The notes under the pieces: model-generated
Database searches by the model: none
What the model saw: only the letters and a program-made list of their open reading frames with translations
What the model was told of the DNA's origin: nothing
Assembly: GCA_021229015.1 (NCBI GenBank)
Contig: CM037787.1
Coordinates: forward strand, 35,353,874-35,417,873
DNA length: 64,000 nt
Source of the DNA: Solen grandis
Lineage: Eukaryota > Mollusca > Bivalvia > Adapedonta > Solenidae
Reading direction: 5' to 3'
Program-made: the position numbers and the translations under genes
Shown: piece by piece, positions 46,216 through 58,435 of the stretch
Numbering within the stretch: position 1 is the first letter of the stretch
Layout: the number at the start of each line of letters is the position of its first letter

Positions 46216-47290
46216 ATTTTCTTTCTCATTTTGCCGCTAAGGGGCGCTTTTCTTGAAATCATTATTTTGCTTATAACTCAAAAAGTTGAAGCCTGATCCA
46301 AATGCGGTCAATTGAATTATGTTCCTTGTTGATAGCCTAATAAAATACGATAGTTTCTAGGTGTGAGTGGCTGAAACTTTTTGAGCTAGTAATGGAAGGT
46401 TGAAATTTCGAATCTCGTAAAAAAATGTGCAGATGAGGGTAGGTCTACGAAAAACCTATCCATTTTTTTCGAAATCAGATAGAAGAATTCCGTTTGCTGC
46501 AAATGATTTGCAAGACATATACGCACAAAATATATGGGGTGGCGAATTTAAGAAATGCATGGTTTGATCTCTAGAAAAAGGTCAAACTTCACTAAATTTT
46601 AGGAAAAATTAAAATTTCAAAAACATGTTTTTTTGTCGCTCCTGACTTTATTTTCTGTTCATTCTTCATGAAATTTTCACAAGTTATGTATTGTTATGTT
46701 TGAAAGGGTCTCACAATTAAAAAGTTAAAAAACATTGAAAAGGTCAAGGTCATATTACGATAATTGTGTTTTTATTCGGCCCCAAAGTGCTCCAAATCTA
46801 AAAATATTTCATTGAGAGTATATGAACAAAAGTTTTAGTTCTAAATAGTTCTTTCGTATAATGTTTAGTTTTTGAAGATCGGACTTGATCTTTTCATTTT
46901 ACGGCAATCCAAAGTTTGATCCTTTTTTGGAATAATTGCTATTCAGTTTTTATGCTTAAAATTGTGATATATAAGAAAAAGAATGTTCGATTAGTGCAAT
47001 TTATATACTTGTTTGAACTATTTGCTGCATTTCTAGGTACCTAATTGTAAAAATTTTATCATTATTTTTCTCATTTTGCCGCTAGAGGGCGCTTTGCTTA
47101 AAATCACTCTTTTGCCTATAACTCAAAACGTTAAAGTCTAATTGAAATGCGGTTTTCAGCATTTTGTTCCTTGTTGACAGCACCACAGAATGTGATGATT
47201 TCAAAGTATAGGGTATGGGGAAATATTTGCGCTAGAGGAGTTTGAATGTTCTAACATTCCAAAAAAAAAAAAAAAAAAATGTGCAAATGA
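46216..47290 (+). repeat. GCGAAAACC-hairpin family, copy 2 (headless)
   Basis: A tandem-like second copy without its own hairpin. The block CGCACAAAATATAT lies 845 bp after the same block in copy 1. It contains CCGCTAAGGGGCGC (46234-46247) and TCAAGGTCA (46744-46752). A third start, with CCGCTAGAGGGCGC (47079-47092), follows before an A run at 47263-47279. Confidence 0.7.
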
Positions 47291-47406
47291 GAGTAGGTCT
47301 TCAAAAAACCTTTGCGTTCTGTTTCATATTGAAAATTGTGGCTGAGTTGAAATAAAGTGTTCAAGTTGATTAGGTTAAAAGCGAAAAAAGTCCGCTTGCG
47401 GCAGTT

Positions 47407-48480
47407 AGGTTTTCGACCTCTGCAGGCGAAAACCATTGTTCTTGTTCTGTTTCTTTTTAGGTTTTCGCATCGCTGGGCGAAAACCTATTGTTCTTCTTCT
47501 GTTTTATTTTTTTTTTTTTTTTTTTTTATTATTTTTCCGCCGGTTTTTGTGAACGGCATATCGCCATGATAGAAAAAAGGCACAATTATGAAATTTCTAC
47601 CAGTTTTTTCTACTTATATGAACTTAATCCTTACGTTGAGAAAATTTTCATTTTTGTCTTTGTTTTTCCGCTAGGGGGCGCTTTGTATAAAATCATAAAA
47701 AGAGGAGTAACTCTGTTATTTGGGGTCCGATTCAAATGCGGTTTTTTGCATTATGTTCACTGATGATAGCCTAATAAAATATGATAGATTTCAATGATTG
47801 GCGTACATAAATCTTTTGAGCTACGGAAGGTTGAAAGTTCAAACCTTACAAAAAATGGTGAAAATGAGGGTAGGTCTACGAAAAACCTATCCAGTTTTTT
47901 CAGAGATGAGATAGAAGAGTTCTTTTTGTTGCATATGATTTGCAAGACATATACGCACAAAATATATGGGTTGGCGATTTTGAAAAATGCATTGTTTGTC
48001 TTCTAGAAACGGTCAAACTTTACTAAATTTTGGGACAAATTAACATTTCTTGAACACATTTGTGTTGCTCCTGATTTTATTTTTTGTTCCTTTTCCATGA
48101 AATTTTCACACTTTATGTAGTTTAATGTTCTGAATGTTCCAGAGAATTTTTTTTTTAAAAAATATTGCAAAGGTCAAGGTCATATCATGATTATTGGATT
48201 TTTAAACGGCCTCAAATAGCTCAAAAACTAAAAATATTTCATTGTTATCATGTGCGGATAAGATTTAGGTCTTGAAGAGACCTTTCAAATGATGTTTAGT
48301 TTTTGAAGATCGGGCTTGATTTGGTCATTTTATGGCAGTTCAAAGTTTATCCTCTTTGGAAAAATTGTAAATTTGTTTTCAAAGTTTGAATTTAGTTATT
48401 TTTTTGTGCGATTATCCTGAAGTTTAAAATCTTATAATTCAAGTAAAATAATCTTGATCAAAATCGGTTGTGAAATGTAG
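47407..48480 (+). repeat. GCGAAAACC-hairpin family, copy 3 (two heads)
   Basis: Two successive hairpins, AGGTTTTCGACC against GGCGAAAACC (47407-47434) and AGGTTTTCGCATCGC against GGGCGAAAACCT (47459-47486), are followed by ATTGTTCTTCTTCTG, a T run and the standard block order, including CCGCTAGGGGGCGC (47668-47681) and TCAAGGTCA (48174-48182). Confidence 0.75.
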
Positions 48481-48489
48481 TATCTATGA

Positions 48490-50139
48490 CATGACAAAGT
48501 TAATGGTTTCTGGAGAAAAAAAAGCTTCTTATCCTGACGAGGATTACCTGTATATGCAAGCTAAAGAGGCAGACTGTCTTATCTCAAGTAGAATGAGTAC
48601 CGCTGATCAATTATGTAGGTCAGCCTTTGGAGATTGGTAGCTATGTTTAAAAGCAGACTGACTTATCTTAGCCACCAATGCAGTACACTGTTATTGAAGC
48701 GAATAAATCACTATAAGTTTCTGCTCTCATCCTTACCTCTCTATCTGTCTGTCTGTCTTCTCTCTCTCACATAGATTTAATTGGGCATAATGAAAAATAT
48801 AGCTATGAAAATCTCAACATTAATGTTTTTATGCTAGAGTCAGTTTTGCAAACAATAAGTAATGTGTACCTTTGCATATACCTTTCTACACAAGTTTTTA
48901 AAAGTGTATATATGATTGTAAGGTTACTTGATTTCTGAATACATCTCAGCCTTAGAAAATATCTGCATCATAACAATCATTTACGAATTTTATGAATTTC
49001 ATATATAATAACTTTATTATGTGTATATACAGTGCGGCTTGTGTGCAAGTCGGCACACGGAACGCACGTTACACGGACACGGAACGCACGTTGCACGGAC
49101 ACGGAACGCACGGTACACGGTGCGCGCACGTTACACGTTTGGTTCATATACACGATACGATCCATGCACGATACTAACGCTGCCAGTTTATTCGGTTAAC
49201 TTGGTTTTCGTGCATTGACTTCTTTACGCGTCATTTAAAGGAGAAAGCTAAATGATCACTCATTATTGGGAGACAGACAAAACAACCATCCACTGATGAT
49301 TTTACAAGACGTATAAAAAATCAATGAGTGTGGTTAGAGCGTCAGTTTTACTTTCTCTCTCTCTCCCCCCCCCCCCCCCCCCTCTCCTCTCTCTGTCATA
49401 GATGTAACATATAAATCACAATACACCACTACAGCATAGTTATAATACTGCTGTAATCAATTGATTAGGTAGAAAATACTTAAAAAATAGGATTTCAAAT
49501 TAAAAAGTCAGTTGTATTGAAATCATTCAGTATTGTATTGAAAACGAGGACTTTAAACTCAGGCTAGATTCACCGTATATAGCACCTTGGAAGATAGAAT
49601 TTTCAATATTAAGGGATTTTAATTATAAACATTGCATAAGTCTTACATAGGTTGGAAACATTAGCATTACAGGCAAAAAAAATCATCATGTGATGTACAG
49701 GTAATCAGCTAAGTAAGCTTTTAAATCAACCTAAATTTAAGTGTGAGATTAAAAAAAAGAGAGAAACAGACAGGGAGAGAGACAGTGAAGTACCATGAGA
49801 ATTAATCGAATACTGCACTGATACATAGATAGCATAGTGTAATAAACAATAACTGATGCTAGTCTAATAACAGAGTATCATGTTCGTGTAGAAAAAATGT
49901 GGTACCGGGTGACTCATGAAAGCAAATCAAAACAACTGTGTTACGGATTTTTACAAAGTATTAAAGTTTCAATGGAGAAAGATTATATAGATATGGCATG
50001 GTTTCTTCTATAAAATGATTGTCATGTTATATATACTAATGACAACATGCTTATAGGTGATTTGACCAACCAGTAACACACATCCTTATATACACATGAT
50101 CTAGGATAGGATACGGATATGAAGTAAGTTTATAATATT
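48490..50139. other. Non-coding stretch
   Basis: No gene recognised. Contains CT and C runs at about 49352-49393, where a pure C run of about 18 makes length uncertain, and the minisatellite at 49056. Confidence 0.4.
49056..49135 (+). repeat. 22-bp GC-rich minisatellite, about three copies
   Basis: Units of CACGGAACGCACGTTACACG plus GA begin at 49056, 49078 and 49100, with a degenerate fourth (TGCGCGCACGTTACACG). Confidence 0.9.
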
Positions 50140-50320
50140 GTATTCTTATTGGGCACCAAATTGCACCAAATAAAAAAAAACATGATTTGGTGATGTAATA
50201 TTGGTAAAAATTTGATCTTTTTTGGTTACATTTTCTTTTGCTTCAAATTGTGATGTATAAAGAAAAGTATTCGACTTGTGCTTCTTGTATACTTGACTGA
50301 ACTTTCTTCAATGGTGGATT
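50140..50320 (+). repeat. Fragment of the GCGAAAACC-hairpin family
   Basis: TTTGATCTTTTTTGG, GCTTCAAATTGTGATGTATA and CGACTTGTGC match the 3' part of copy 1 at about 46070-46175. Confidence 0.5.
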
Positions 50321-50329
50321 ATTTTAGAC

Positions 50330-51600
50330 ATTTCGTGTGTTCGTGTCTTCATTCCGAAAGGCAAAAGGCGAAATAACAAAAACATGCCATAATGTCGTTA
50401 TTTTACCTTTTGCCTTTCGGTGCAAAAACACGAAAACACAAAATATTCCAGGCGAAATAATGAAATTTTAACAGGCAAAGCAAAAAAAGTACCCTAATTG
50501 AATAAAAACTTTCCTCTTTGAATGTTTCATGTTTGCAGGTAGAAACCATTTCATTTTGGCGCCCTTTAGTTGTCGTGTTCTTGTGTTCGCACCCTAAACC
50601 TGAAAGGCGAAGACACGACACTGTAGCAGATTTCGTGTTGTCGTGTTTTTGCGCATCAAAAGGAAAAGTCGAAATAATAAGATAGCACTATGGTTTCGCC
50701 CTCCGGTTTCTATTTGTATATATGATCAGGGGACTGTGGTGGCTGATTTCTGCCATTTCGCCCGAAAGGCGAAATAACGAAAAATGCCACAATGTCTTTA
50801 TTTTGCCTTTCGGGGCAAGGACACGACAACACGAAACATGTCAAGCGAAATATACATTTTTTAAAGGCGAAAGGACAAAATGTTTCGTCTTTGAATGCTT
50901 TGAGTTTCTCCCTCCAGATTCTCATCCTATATAGGGTCACCAGTTTCCTGCTTTGTGCATATAGTCAGCAGTTTCCAGCATGTCTTACATAAGAACTTGC
51001 TTATATCATATATAAATTGAACTTTTCCATACTAATTTTTCAGTATTACATTTTCATATAATTATTTACTCTATGTTCTTAATGTCAGCAGATTCTTCAG
51101 TGATTAAGAATAACCACGGATGGCAAAACCAGAAGTGTTGTCATTTTGTTCCTTCAACTTTTTTGTTAGTCGAAAACACTACAACAGGAAATCTGCTATA
51201 TCGTGGTGTCTGATGTTTATAACCCAGGACATGAAACATTCAAAGATGAAACTTTTCTTTCCTTCACCTATTAAAATTTTGTTATTTTGCCAGGCATATG
51301 TTGTGTCTTTGACCCAAAAAGCAAAAGGCGAAATAATGACAATATGGCATCTTTTCATTCTTTCGCCTATTAGGGTCAAGATACAATATAAGACAGATAA
51401 ATGGTTCTGACATAAAAGGTTTCGTACTGCTAACAAGAAACATTCAAAGACGATACTTTTTTTCATTCGCCTGTTAAAATTTTGTTATTTTGCCTGGCAT
51501 ATTTAATTTCTTCACAACGACAATATGGCATGTTTTGTAATTTCACCTTTCGCCTTTCAGAGTGAAGACAAGAACACACTAAACTGCAGAAATCCTAATT
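50330..51600. repeat. Cluster of GGCGAAATAA palindromic repeats
   Basis: Inverted pairs of the type GAAAGGCAAAAGGCGAAATA / TTTTACCTTTTGCCTTTC recur at about 50357-50426, 50570-50670, 50758-50815, 51305-51375 and 51440-51570. They are joined by phrases such as CGTGTTTTCGTG and ATGAAACATTCAAAGA. Each inverted pair can fold around an ATGCCATAATG-like loop. There is no coding capacity. Related sequence lies at 54890. Confidence 0.7.
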
Positions 51601-51709
51601 TACTGCATTTCTAAAAACTAAAATGTAATATGTAAATAAATTTGTTTATCGTTTTGCTGCTATTGGAGATTTTGCTTAATATCATTTTTGTGTAGCCTGA
51701 CTATAGTAT

Positions 51710-52830
51710 AGGGGTTACTTTGTATGTTCCTTTCAATGACACGGAGTGCAGTGCGCAAGAACCATAACTCTACCTTGTGCACTTTTTGAGTTATTCCCCT
51801 TTGATAGAATTTCTTGTCCGGAGCATAACTTTGTCACAATAAGTTTGAATGACTTGAAACTTCATATGTATGTTCCTTGCAATGACGCCAAGTGCAGTGC
51901 ACAAGAACCATAACTCTACCTTGTGCACTTTTTGTGTTATTCCCCTTTGATAGAATTTCTTGTCCGGAGCATAACTTTGTCACCATAAGTTTGAATGACT
52001 TGAAACTTCATATGTATGTTCCTTGCAATGATACGGAGTGCAGTGCGCAAGAACCATAACTCTACCATCTGCACTTTTTGAGTTATTCCCCTTTGATACA
52101 ATTTCTTGTCCGGAGCATAACTTTGTCACAATAAATTTGAATGACTTGAAACTTCATATGTATGTTCCTTTAATGACGCAATGTGCAGTGCGTAAGAACC
52201 ATAACTCTACCTTGTGCACTTTTTGAGTTATTTCCCTTTGATAGAATTTCTTGTCCAAAGCATAACTTTGTCACCATAAGTTTGAATGACTTGAAACTTC
52301 ATATGTATGTTCCTTGCAGTGACGCGGTGTGTGCGCATGAACCATAACTCTTCCTTGTGCACTTTTTGTGTTATTCCCCTTTGATAGTATTTTTTGTCCG
52401 GAGCATAACTTTGTCATCATAAGTTTGAATGACTTGAAACTTCATATGTATGTTCCTTGCAATGACAAGGAGTGCAGTGCGCAAGAATCATAACTGTACC
52501 TTGTGCACTTTTTGAGTTATTCCCCTTTGATAGAATTTCTTGTCCGGAGGGTAACTTTGTCACAATAAATTTGAATGACTTGAAACTTCACATGTATGTT
52601 CCTTTCAATGACGCAAAGTGCAGTGCATAAGAACCATAACTCTACCTTGTGCACTTTTTTAGTTATTTCCCTTTGATAGAATTTCTTGTCCGAAGCATAA
52701 CTTTGTCACCATAAGTTTGAATGACTTGAAACTTCATTTGTATGTTCCTTGCAATGACGCGAAGTGCAGTGCGCAAGGACCATATGTCTACCTTGTGCAC
52801 TTTTTGTGTTATTCCCCTTTGATATAATTA
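51710..52830 (+). repeat. 146-bp tandem array, about eight units
   Basis: The marker TTCTTGTCCGGAGCATAACT starts at about 51811, 51957, 52103, 52248, 52391, 52537 and 52683, giving steps of 146, 146, 145, 143, 146 and 146 bp. Each unit also has GAAACTTCATATGTATGTTC, CAGTGCGCAAGAACCATAAC and TTGAGTTATTCCCCTTTGA. It joins at 52831 to a CTCF-like TCCCTAGGGGGCGT and a piece of the hairpin family. I recognise the unit as a widespread clam repeat. Confidence 0.9.
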
Positions 52831-52982
52831 TCCCTAGGGGGCGTTTTGTAAAAGTCACTAGAGGCTAATAACTCTGTTATTTGAGGTCTGATTCAATTAC
52901 GTTTTTTTTGCGTTGTGTTGCTTGTCATAAGCCTAATCAAATATGATACATTTCAATTTCTATTGTTTAAAAATGTGATTGA
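52831..52982 (+). repeat. GCGAAAACC-hairpin family fragment
   Basis: Has CTAGGGGGCGTTTTG, TCTGTTATTTGAGGTC and AATCAAATATGATACATTT, the mid-part of the family, placed between the 146-bp array and the next hairpin. Confidence 0.55.
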
Positions 52983-54880
52983 ATTGCGAAAACCGATGAT
53001 ATCGCAATTCTGATTGCGATTCTAGTTTTTATTATTATTTTTCTAACCTTTTTTTGTGAACGGCATATCACCATGATAGAAAAAAGTCACATTTCTGATT
53101 TTTTTACCAGTTTTGTCCTATGATCTGAATTTGATCCTCACGTTGAGAAAATTTTCATTTTTGTCTTAGTTTTGCCGCTAGGTGGCGTTTTTTAAAAATG
53201 TCTAAGGGCTAATAACTCTGTTATTTGAGGTCCGATTCAAATGCGGTTTTTTGCATTGTGTTCCTTGTCAGAAACTTAATAAAATATGATACGTTTCAAT
53301 TATTTGCGTATATAAAACTTTCGTGCTACAGGAGGTTGAACGTTCGAATCTCGAAAAAACGATGAAATAAAGGTAGGTCTACGAAAAAAGTCCCCATTTT
53401 TTTCAGAGATGAGATAGGAGAATTTTGTTTCTTGCATATGATTCGCAAGACATATACGCACAAAATATATGGTGTGGCGATTTTGAGAAATGCATGGTTT
53501 GTCCACAGTACGCGGTCAAACATAACCAATATTTTCGAAAAATCAACATTTTAAAAGCACGACTTTTAAGGTTATTTGCAGCTCCTGACTTTATTTTATA
53601 TTCAATCTTCATCATTTTTTCACTGTTAATGCAGGTTTATAAAACAAATAAATTCATAGAAAAAAATATCACCCATAATATGCAAAGGTCAAGGTCATAT
53701 ACCAATTAGTATTATATATATCGTCATAAAATAGCTCCAAATCTAAAAATATTTTATAGAAAGTATATGAACAAAAGTTTTAGTCTGTGAAGAGATCTTT
53801 CCATTGGTGTTTAGTTTTTGAAGATCGGACTTCATTTGATCAAATGACCACAGTCCAAAGTTTGATCCTCTTATCAAACAATTGTATATCCATATTTTTC
53901 TTTTTTGCTGCTCCTGACTTTATTTTTTGTTCAATCTTCATCATTATTTCACTGTTTATGCATTTTTATAAACAAATAAAATCATAGAAAAAAAATCAAA
54001 CATAATATGCAAAGGTCAAGGTCATATACCAATAAGTATTATTTATATCGTCATAAAATAGCTCCAAATCTAAAAATATTTTATAGAAAGTATATGAACA
54101 AAAGTTTTAGTCTATGAAGAGATCTTTCCATTGGTGTTTAGTTTTTGAAGATCGGACTTCATTTGATCAAATGACTACAGTCCAAAATTTGATCCTCTTA
54201 TCAAACAATTGTATATCCATATGTTTCCTCTTTTTTGCTGCTCTTGACTTTATTTTTTGTTCAATCTTCATCATTATTTCACTTTTTATGTATTTTTATA
54301 AAACAAATAAAATCATAGAAAAAAAAAATCAAGCATAATATGCAAAGGTCAAGGTCATATACCAATATGTATTATTTATATCGTCATAAAATAGCTCCAA
54401 ATCTAAAAATATTTTATAGAAAGTATATGAACAAAAGTTTTAGTCTGTGAAGAGATCTTTCCATTGGTGTTTAGTTTTTGAAGATCGGACTTCATTTGAT
54501 CAAATGACTACAGTCCAAATTTAATCCTTTTAAAACATTTAAATCCGAAGTTTCCTCTTTTTTGCAGCACTGACTTTTTTTTGTTCACTCTTATCATTTT
54601 TTCACTGTTTATGCATTTAAATAATGCAAATAAACTCATAGTAAATAACGATGAAAATATGCAAAGGTCAAGGTCATAATACCGATTATTGTTATTTTTA
54701 ATGGCACATAATATCTTCAAATCTAAAAATGTTTTATAGAAAGTATATGAACAAAAGTTTTAGTTTGTGAAGAGATCTTTCCATTGGTGTTTAGTTTTTG
54801 AAGATCGGACTTCATTAGATCAAATTACAACAGTCCAAAATTTGATCCTTTATCAAAAAATCTTAAATCAGTATGTTACC
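52983..54880 (+). repeat. GCGAAAACC-hairpin family, copy 4, with a 329-bp sub-array
   Basis: The head is ATTGCGAAAACCGATGATAT plus CGCAAT (52983-53008). The usual blocks follow, including CCGCTAGGTGGCGT (53175-53188). From about 53570 the segment running from the GCTCCTGAC block to the GATCGGACTTCATT block is repeated four times (starts about 53581, 53909, 54239, 54567; steps 328-330 bp). Each carries TCAAGGTCA (53689, 54016, 54349, 54668). Confidence 0.8.
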
Positions 54881-54889
54881 TCAAAAGTT

Positions 54890-55060
54890 TATTTCAGGTG
54901 GCATATTTCGTAATTTCGTGTCTTTGTCCAAAGTCAAAATAACAACAATATGGTACGTTTTCTTTCTTTCGCCTTTTTTGGCCAAGACATAAAGACACAT
55001 GATTGCGTTATTTCCCCTTTCACCTTTAAGGGCTAGTACACGAAAATAAGAAATTGCAGA
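54890..55060. repeat. GGCGAAATAA palindrome family, fragment
   Basis: TTTCTTTCGCCTTTTTTGGC, CAAGACATAAAGACAC and TTTCCCCTTTCACCTTTAAG match the cluster at 50330 by eye. Confidence 0.5.
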
Positions 55061-55179
55061 TATCAGCCATCTTAATTTACTGCATTTCTAAGACCTAAAT
55101 TGCAATATGTAAATCAATTTTGTTTATCATATTTCGCTATGGGGCACTTTGCTTGATATCTGAGAAGAAAGTCCGTAGA

Positions 55180-55440
55180 GCTAATGTCAAATCCCCGGCG
55201 TCATTTTCGTCGTTGTCGTCCGTGAACAAACCTTTAACCTGGCTTATATCGTTTATATTCTAAGAAATAGAGCTTAGATATTTTACATGTAGACAGCCCA
55301 ATTCAAGATCTATCATTTGGAACTATGACTTTTGGCTTGTCACCTTCACCTTGGAGTTTGACCTACTTTTCAAAAACTTAAATCTTTGACAAAAAATGCT
55401 GTTACGGCAAGCTATGTTGTCTTCTGACCACTCTTGTTGT
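55180..55440 (+). repeat. CCCCGGCGTC-type dispersed repeat
   Basis: Begins GAGCTAATGTCAAATCCCCG with TCGTCGTTGTCGTCCGTG, then TTGACCTACTTTTCAAAAAC, and ends with TTCTGACCACTCTTGTT. Its head is shared with 40240. No coding. Confidence 0.45.
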
Positions 55441-55795
55441 TATAACTAAGAAAGTTGATATACTTGTTGAAAGCCTGATAAATTTGATAAATCTAAGGAC
55501 CAAAAACCTGAATTTTTCTACTGGCTATAGAAGGTTGAATGTTCGAACCTTGCATAGACTTTGCAGACTTGTGTGGGTATATGAAAAACATTTCTTTTGC
55601 AATCATATTCAAACTTTGTAACAAATTTTGTACCGAAGTCCGATTAAAGCTTATATCTTTGAATAAATCACAGATTATGCACCTTTTTACATAAAAGCAG
55701 CAATTTTGTACTCTTAAGGATCAACACACGTATAGAAATTCATTTGCTTTTGTAATACAATTCGTGAATTGCAATGTTTGAAAAGAATGAGATTG

Positions 55796-56830
55796 AATTG
55801 CGAAAACCGATGATATCGCAATTGCGATTCTAGTTCCATTATTATTATTCTTTGCACTTTTTTTGTGGCCGCTGTTGCGACATGATTAGAAGTGCTACAA
55901 ATATGAAAATTTCCATGCATACTCACATGTATCTGAAGTTGTGCACCACTAAGTTTGTTTTTCATTTTAGTACTAAGTTTTGCCGCTAGGTGGCGTTTAG
56001 CATCAAAACATATAATTGCCGATAACTCTGTCATTTGACAGTTTATTTGTATGCAGTTTTTTGCATTCTGTTCTCTGTCAACTGCCCGTTAAAATATGAT
56101 GAGTGGCAATATCCATATCTTTGAAACTTTTGAGCTAGAAGAGGTTGAATGTTTGAATCTTTGAAAAAATCTGGCAAATTAGGGTGTGTCCACGAAAAAC
56201 ATGCCCATTTTTGTTAGAGATTAGATACGCTCATTCTGTTTTTTGAAATTGATTCCGAAGATCTTTGCGCACAAAATATATGGGGTGGCGATTTCAGAAA
56301 ATGCATAAAATGGCTTTCAATAAGCGGTCATTCTGTTTTTTGAAAATAATTTTAAAATTTTTGAAGGCATTTTTTTAGTTTTTGGAGGATTCTGTCATTA
56401 TTTTTGAAGCAATCTTTATGAAATTTTCACAGATTGTATTGTTTGTTGTTTCCAGGGACTTCACAGTTTCAAATTTTCAAAAAATGCAAAGGTCAAGGTC
56501 ATATTGTGATTATTGGTTTTTTCTTTGACCTTAAATATCTCAAAATCTAAAAATATTTTATCGAAAGAATATGGGTAAAATCAAATGCCTCTAAAAAGTA
56601 CTTTTTGAAGAATTTTAGTTTTTTCAGATCGGGATTGATTTGGTTGTTTGGTGGCAGTATGAAGTTTGGTCAAACTTTGAATTGATTTTAAAGCCTTTAA
56701 AGTTTAAATGTGTGATATATTTTGTCATCATTGGAAAAAAGAATGTCTTACCTCGTCAACAAAAAAAGAATTTTGAAAATCTGTCAAGAATTGATGAATT
56801 TATAGAGAATTTCAATACATGACCCAGAAT
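55796..56830 (+). repeat. GCGAAAACC-hairpin family, copy 5
   Basis: Head AATTGCGAAAACCGATGATA plus TCGCAATT (55796-55822), then GCGATTCTAG. The block order is kept, with CCGCTAGGTGGCGT (55983-55996), GCGCACAAAATATATGGGG (about 56267) and TCAAGGTCA (56493-56501). More diverged than copies 1-3. Confidence 0.7.
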
Positions 56831-58361
56831 AAAAACAGAGAAAATTTGACAGAAGTTACCTATGTTCTATAATTAGATGCAGCTCTGCTAGCTGGCTTGC
56901 AACAGGTCAATGTACAGTGTATGTGTAACTATGAGAGCAATGTGTCAACACTGGTCTGAATGACCTGTGTAAAGGCGCTCAAAGAATCATGGGTAAGAGA
57001 GAGAGAGGGAGAGAGAGGGGATGAATTGTGTCTTTATTCTACATGTATTATTATTCCTCCCACACACTCACTATTGAATTGGATAGCAAAACAACTAAGT
57101 ACATGTACAAACATCCACCTTTTAAACAAGTTTTAGCTTACCAAAAGTTCCTTCTAGTGCATTACTGAACTTTGAGGCATAGAGTGAAAGCTGATATATG
57201 TTTAACCAAATGGCTTGTTACGTTACCAAAATTTTTGATAACAAATAAATTGTAAATCATTTATACTACTGAAAACTATTGTTCTTATAATAATAAGCAG
57301 GATTCCCAACTGTCTCACCTGATTTTTAACTGTTTAGTATAAAAAGTGGGACACTTTGGAAGACATTTTTGAGCGCACAGTGATGATCAACATTAATCAA
57401 ATCGTTCAATGTGCCACACTTTGATCATATTGGCTCATTGCCAATATATGGATGCTTAAAGGCATCTCAAAACCCTTATATAAGTGACCCCCACCCCCCA
57501 TTTATTCAATTCAATTCAATAGTTTATTTCCAAGATTTACATAGTAAATAACATTGGACAAAGCATATAGTAACAAAATATATTGGTTATGGCGGTTGTT
57601 TTCAATTAATTATGGTATTGAGTATAATAATATATATCATCAAGCAAAAATTCACCCACCCGCCGTTGTGTGGGCATCTGTTTTTGATTAGGCAGGCTGC
57701 CACAGTCTGTCACAGGTATTGTTCAAGAGTGCATATGTTGCTACATGGGGTTGTATGTAGTCATTCACAGTTTGTAAAAAAGTTGTGAACATACCAAATA
57801 CCAGAAATGATCCTAAAAGTTCTCTATTATTCTTTTTTTTTTATTCGAGCAAATATAAATCTTCCTTTTCTTTCTTTCTTTCTCTGTTGATTTATTTTGT
57901 CTACTTTATTTTGTTCTTTCTTTCTTTCATTTTTTCATTTATTTTGTTCTTTCTTTCTTATTTTATTTAAGTTGTAAAATTATCATAAAAAGGGACATTA
58001 ATTTTTTAAATAAGTTATGTATCACTCATTACTTTCATTCTCTCATTTCTTCCCTCAACACATGTTTATATGTCGGAAATCAACACAAATTTTATTACTT
58101 GTTTATTCAATAAGAGAAATTCTGTTGAATAAAATGTAACAAAATGTCTCTAGCAAAAGCAAATAAAAAACAAAAAGATCTTGCATTGTCAGAATTATGT
58201 CCTTCAGGCTCATTTTAATTACTACAAAAATGCGTATCTCTATATTTTCAATATCAAAACTTTAATTCTGAAATAAATGCCGTATGATCCTATAATCATG
58301 CAGTTACAAAATTGACTCCAAGTAATAAATGTAATAAAGAATAATTATGTGCATTCGTGTC
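56831..58361. other. Non-coding stretch
   Basis: No gene was recognised. GAGAGA runs lie at 56998-57020 and (CTTT)n-type sequence at 57860-57960, which creates an F/S/L-rich false frame. Confidence 0.4.
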
Positions 58362-58435
58362 CTTCCTCCACCTGTAATTAGCTGGACGTCGCTATATGAC
58401 TGAAATACTGTCGAAGCGACGGTAAACTCAAATAG
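58362..58435 (+). mobile_element. SINE-1, 3' end only
   Basis: CCTTCCTCCACCTGTAATTA, GCTGGACGTCGCTATATGAC and AAGCGACGGTAAAC match the SINE-1 core and 3' end. The tRNA head and body are missing. Confidence 0.75.

Noticed and set aside
57785..57970. F/L/S-rich 61-codon frame as a membrane peptide
   Set aside because: It is read from (CTTT)n and T-rich low-complexity sequence.
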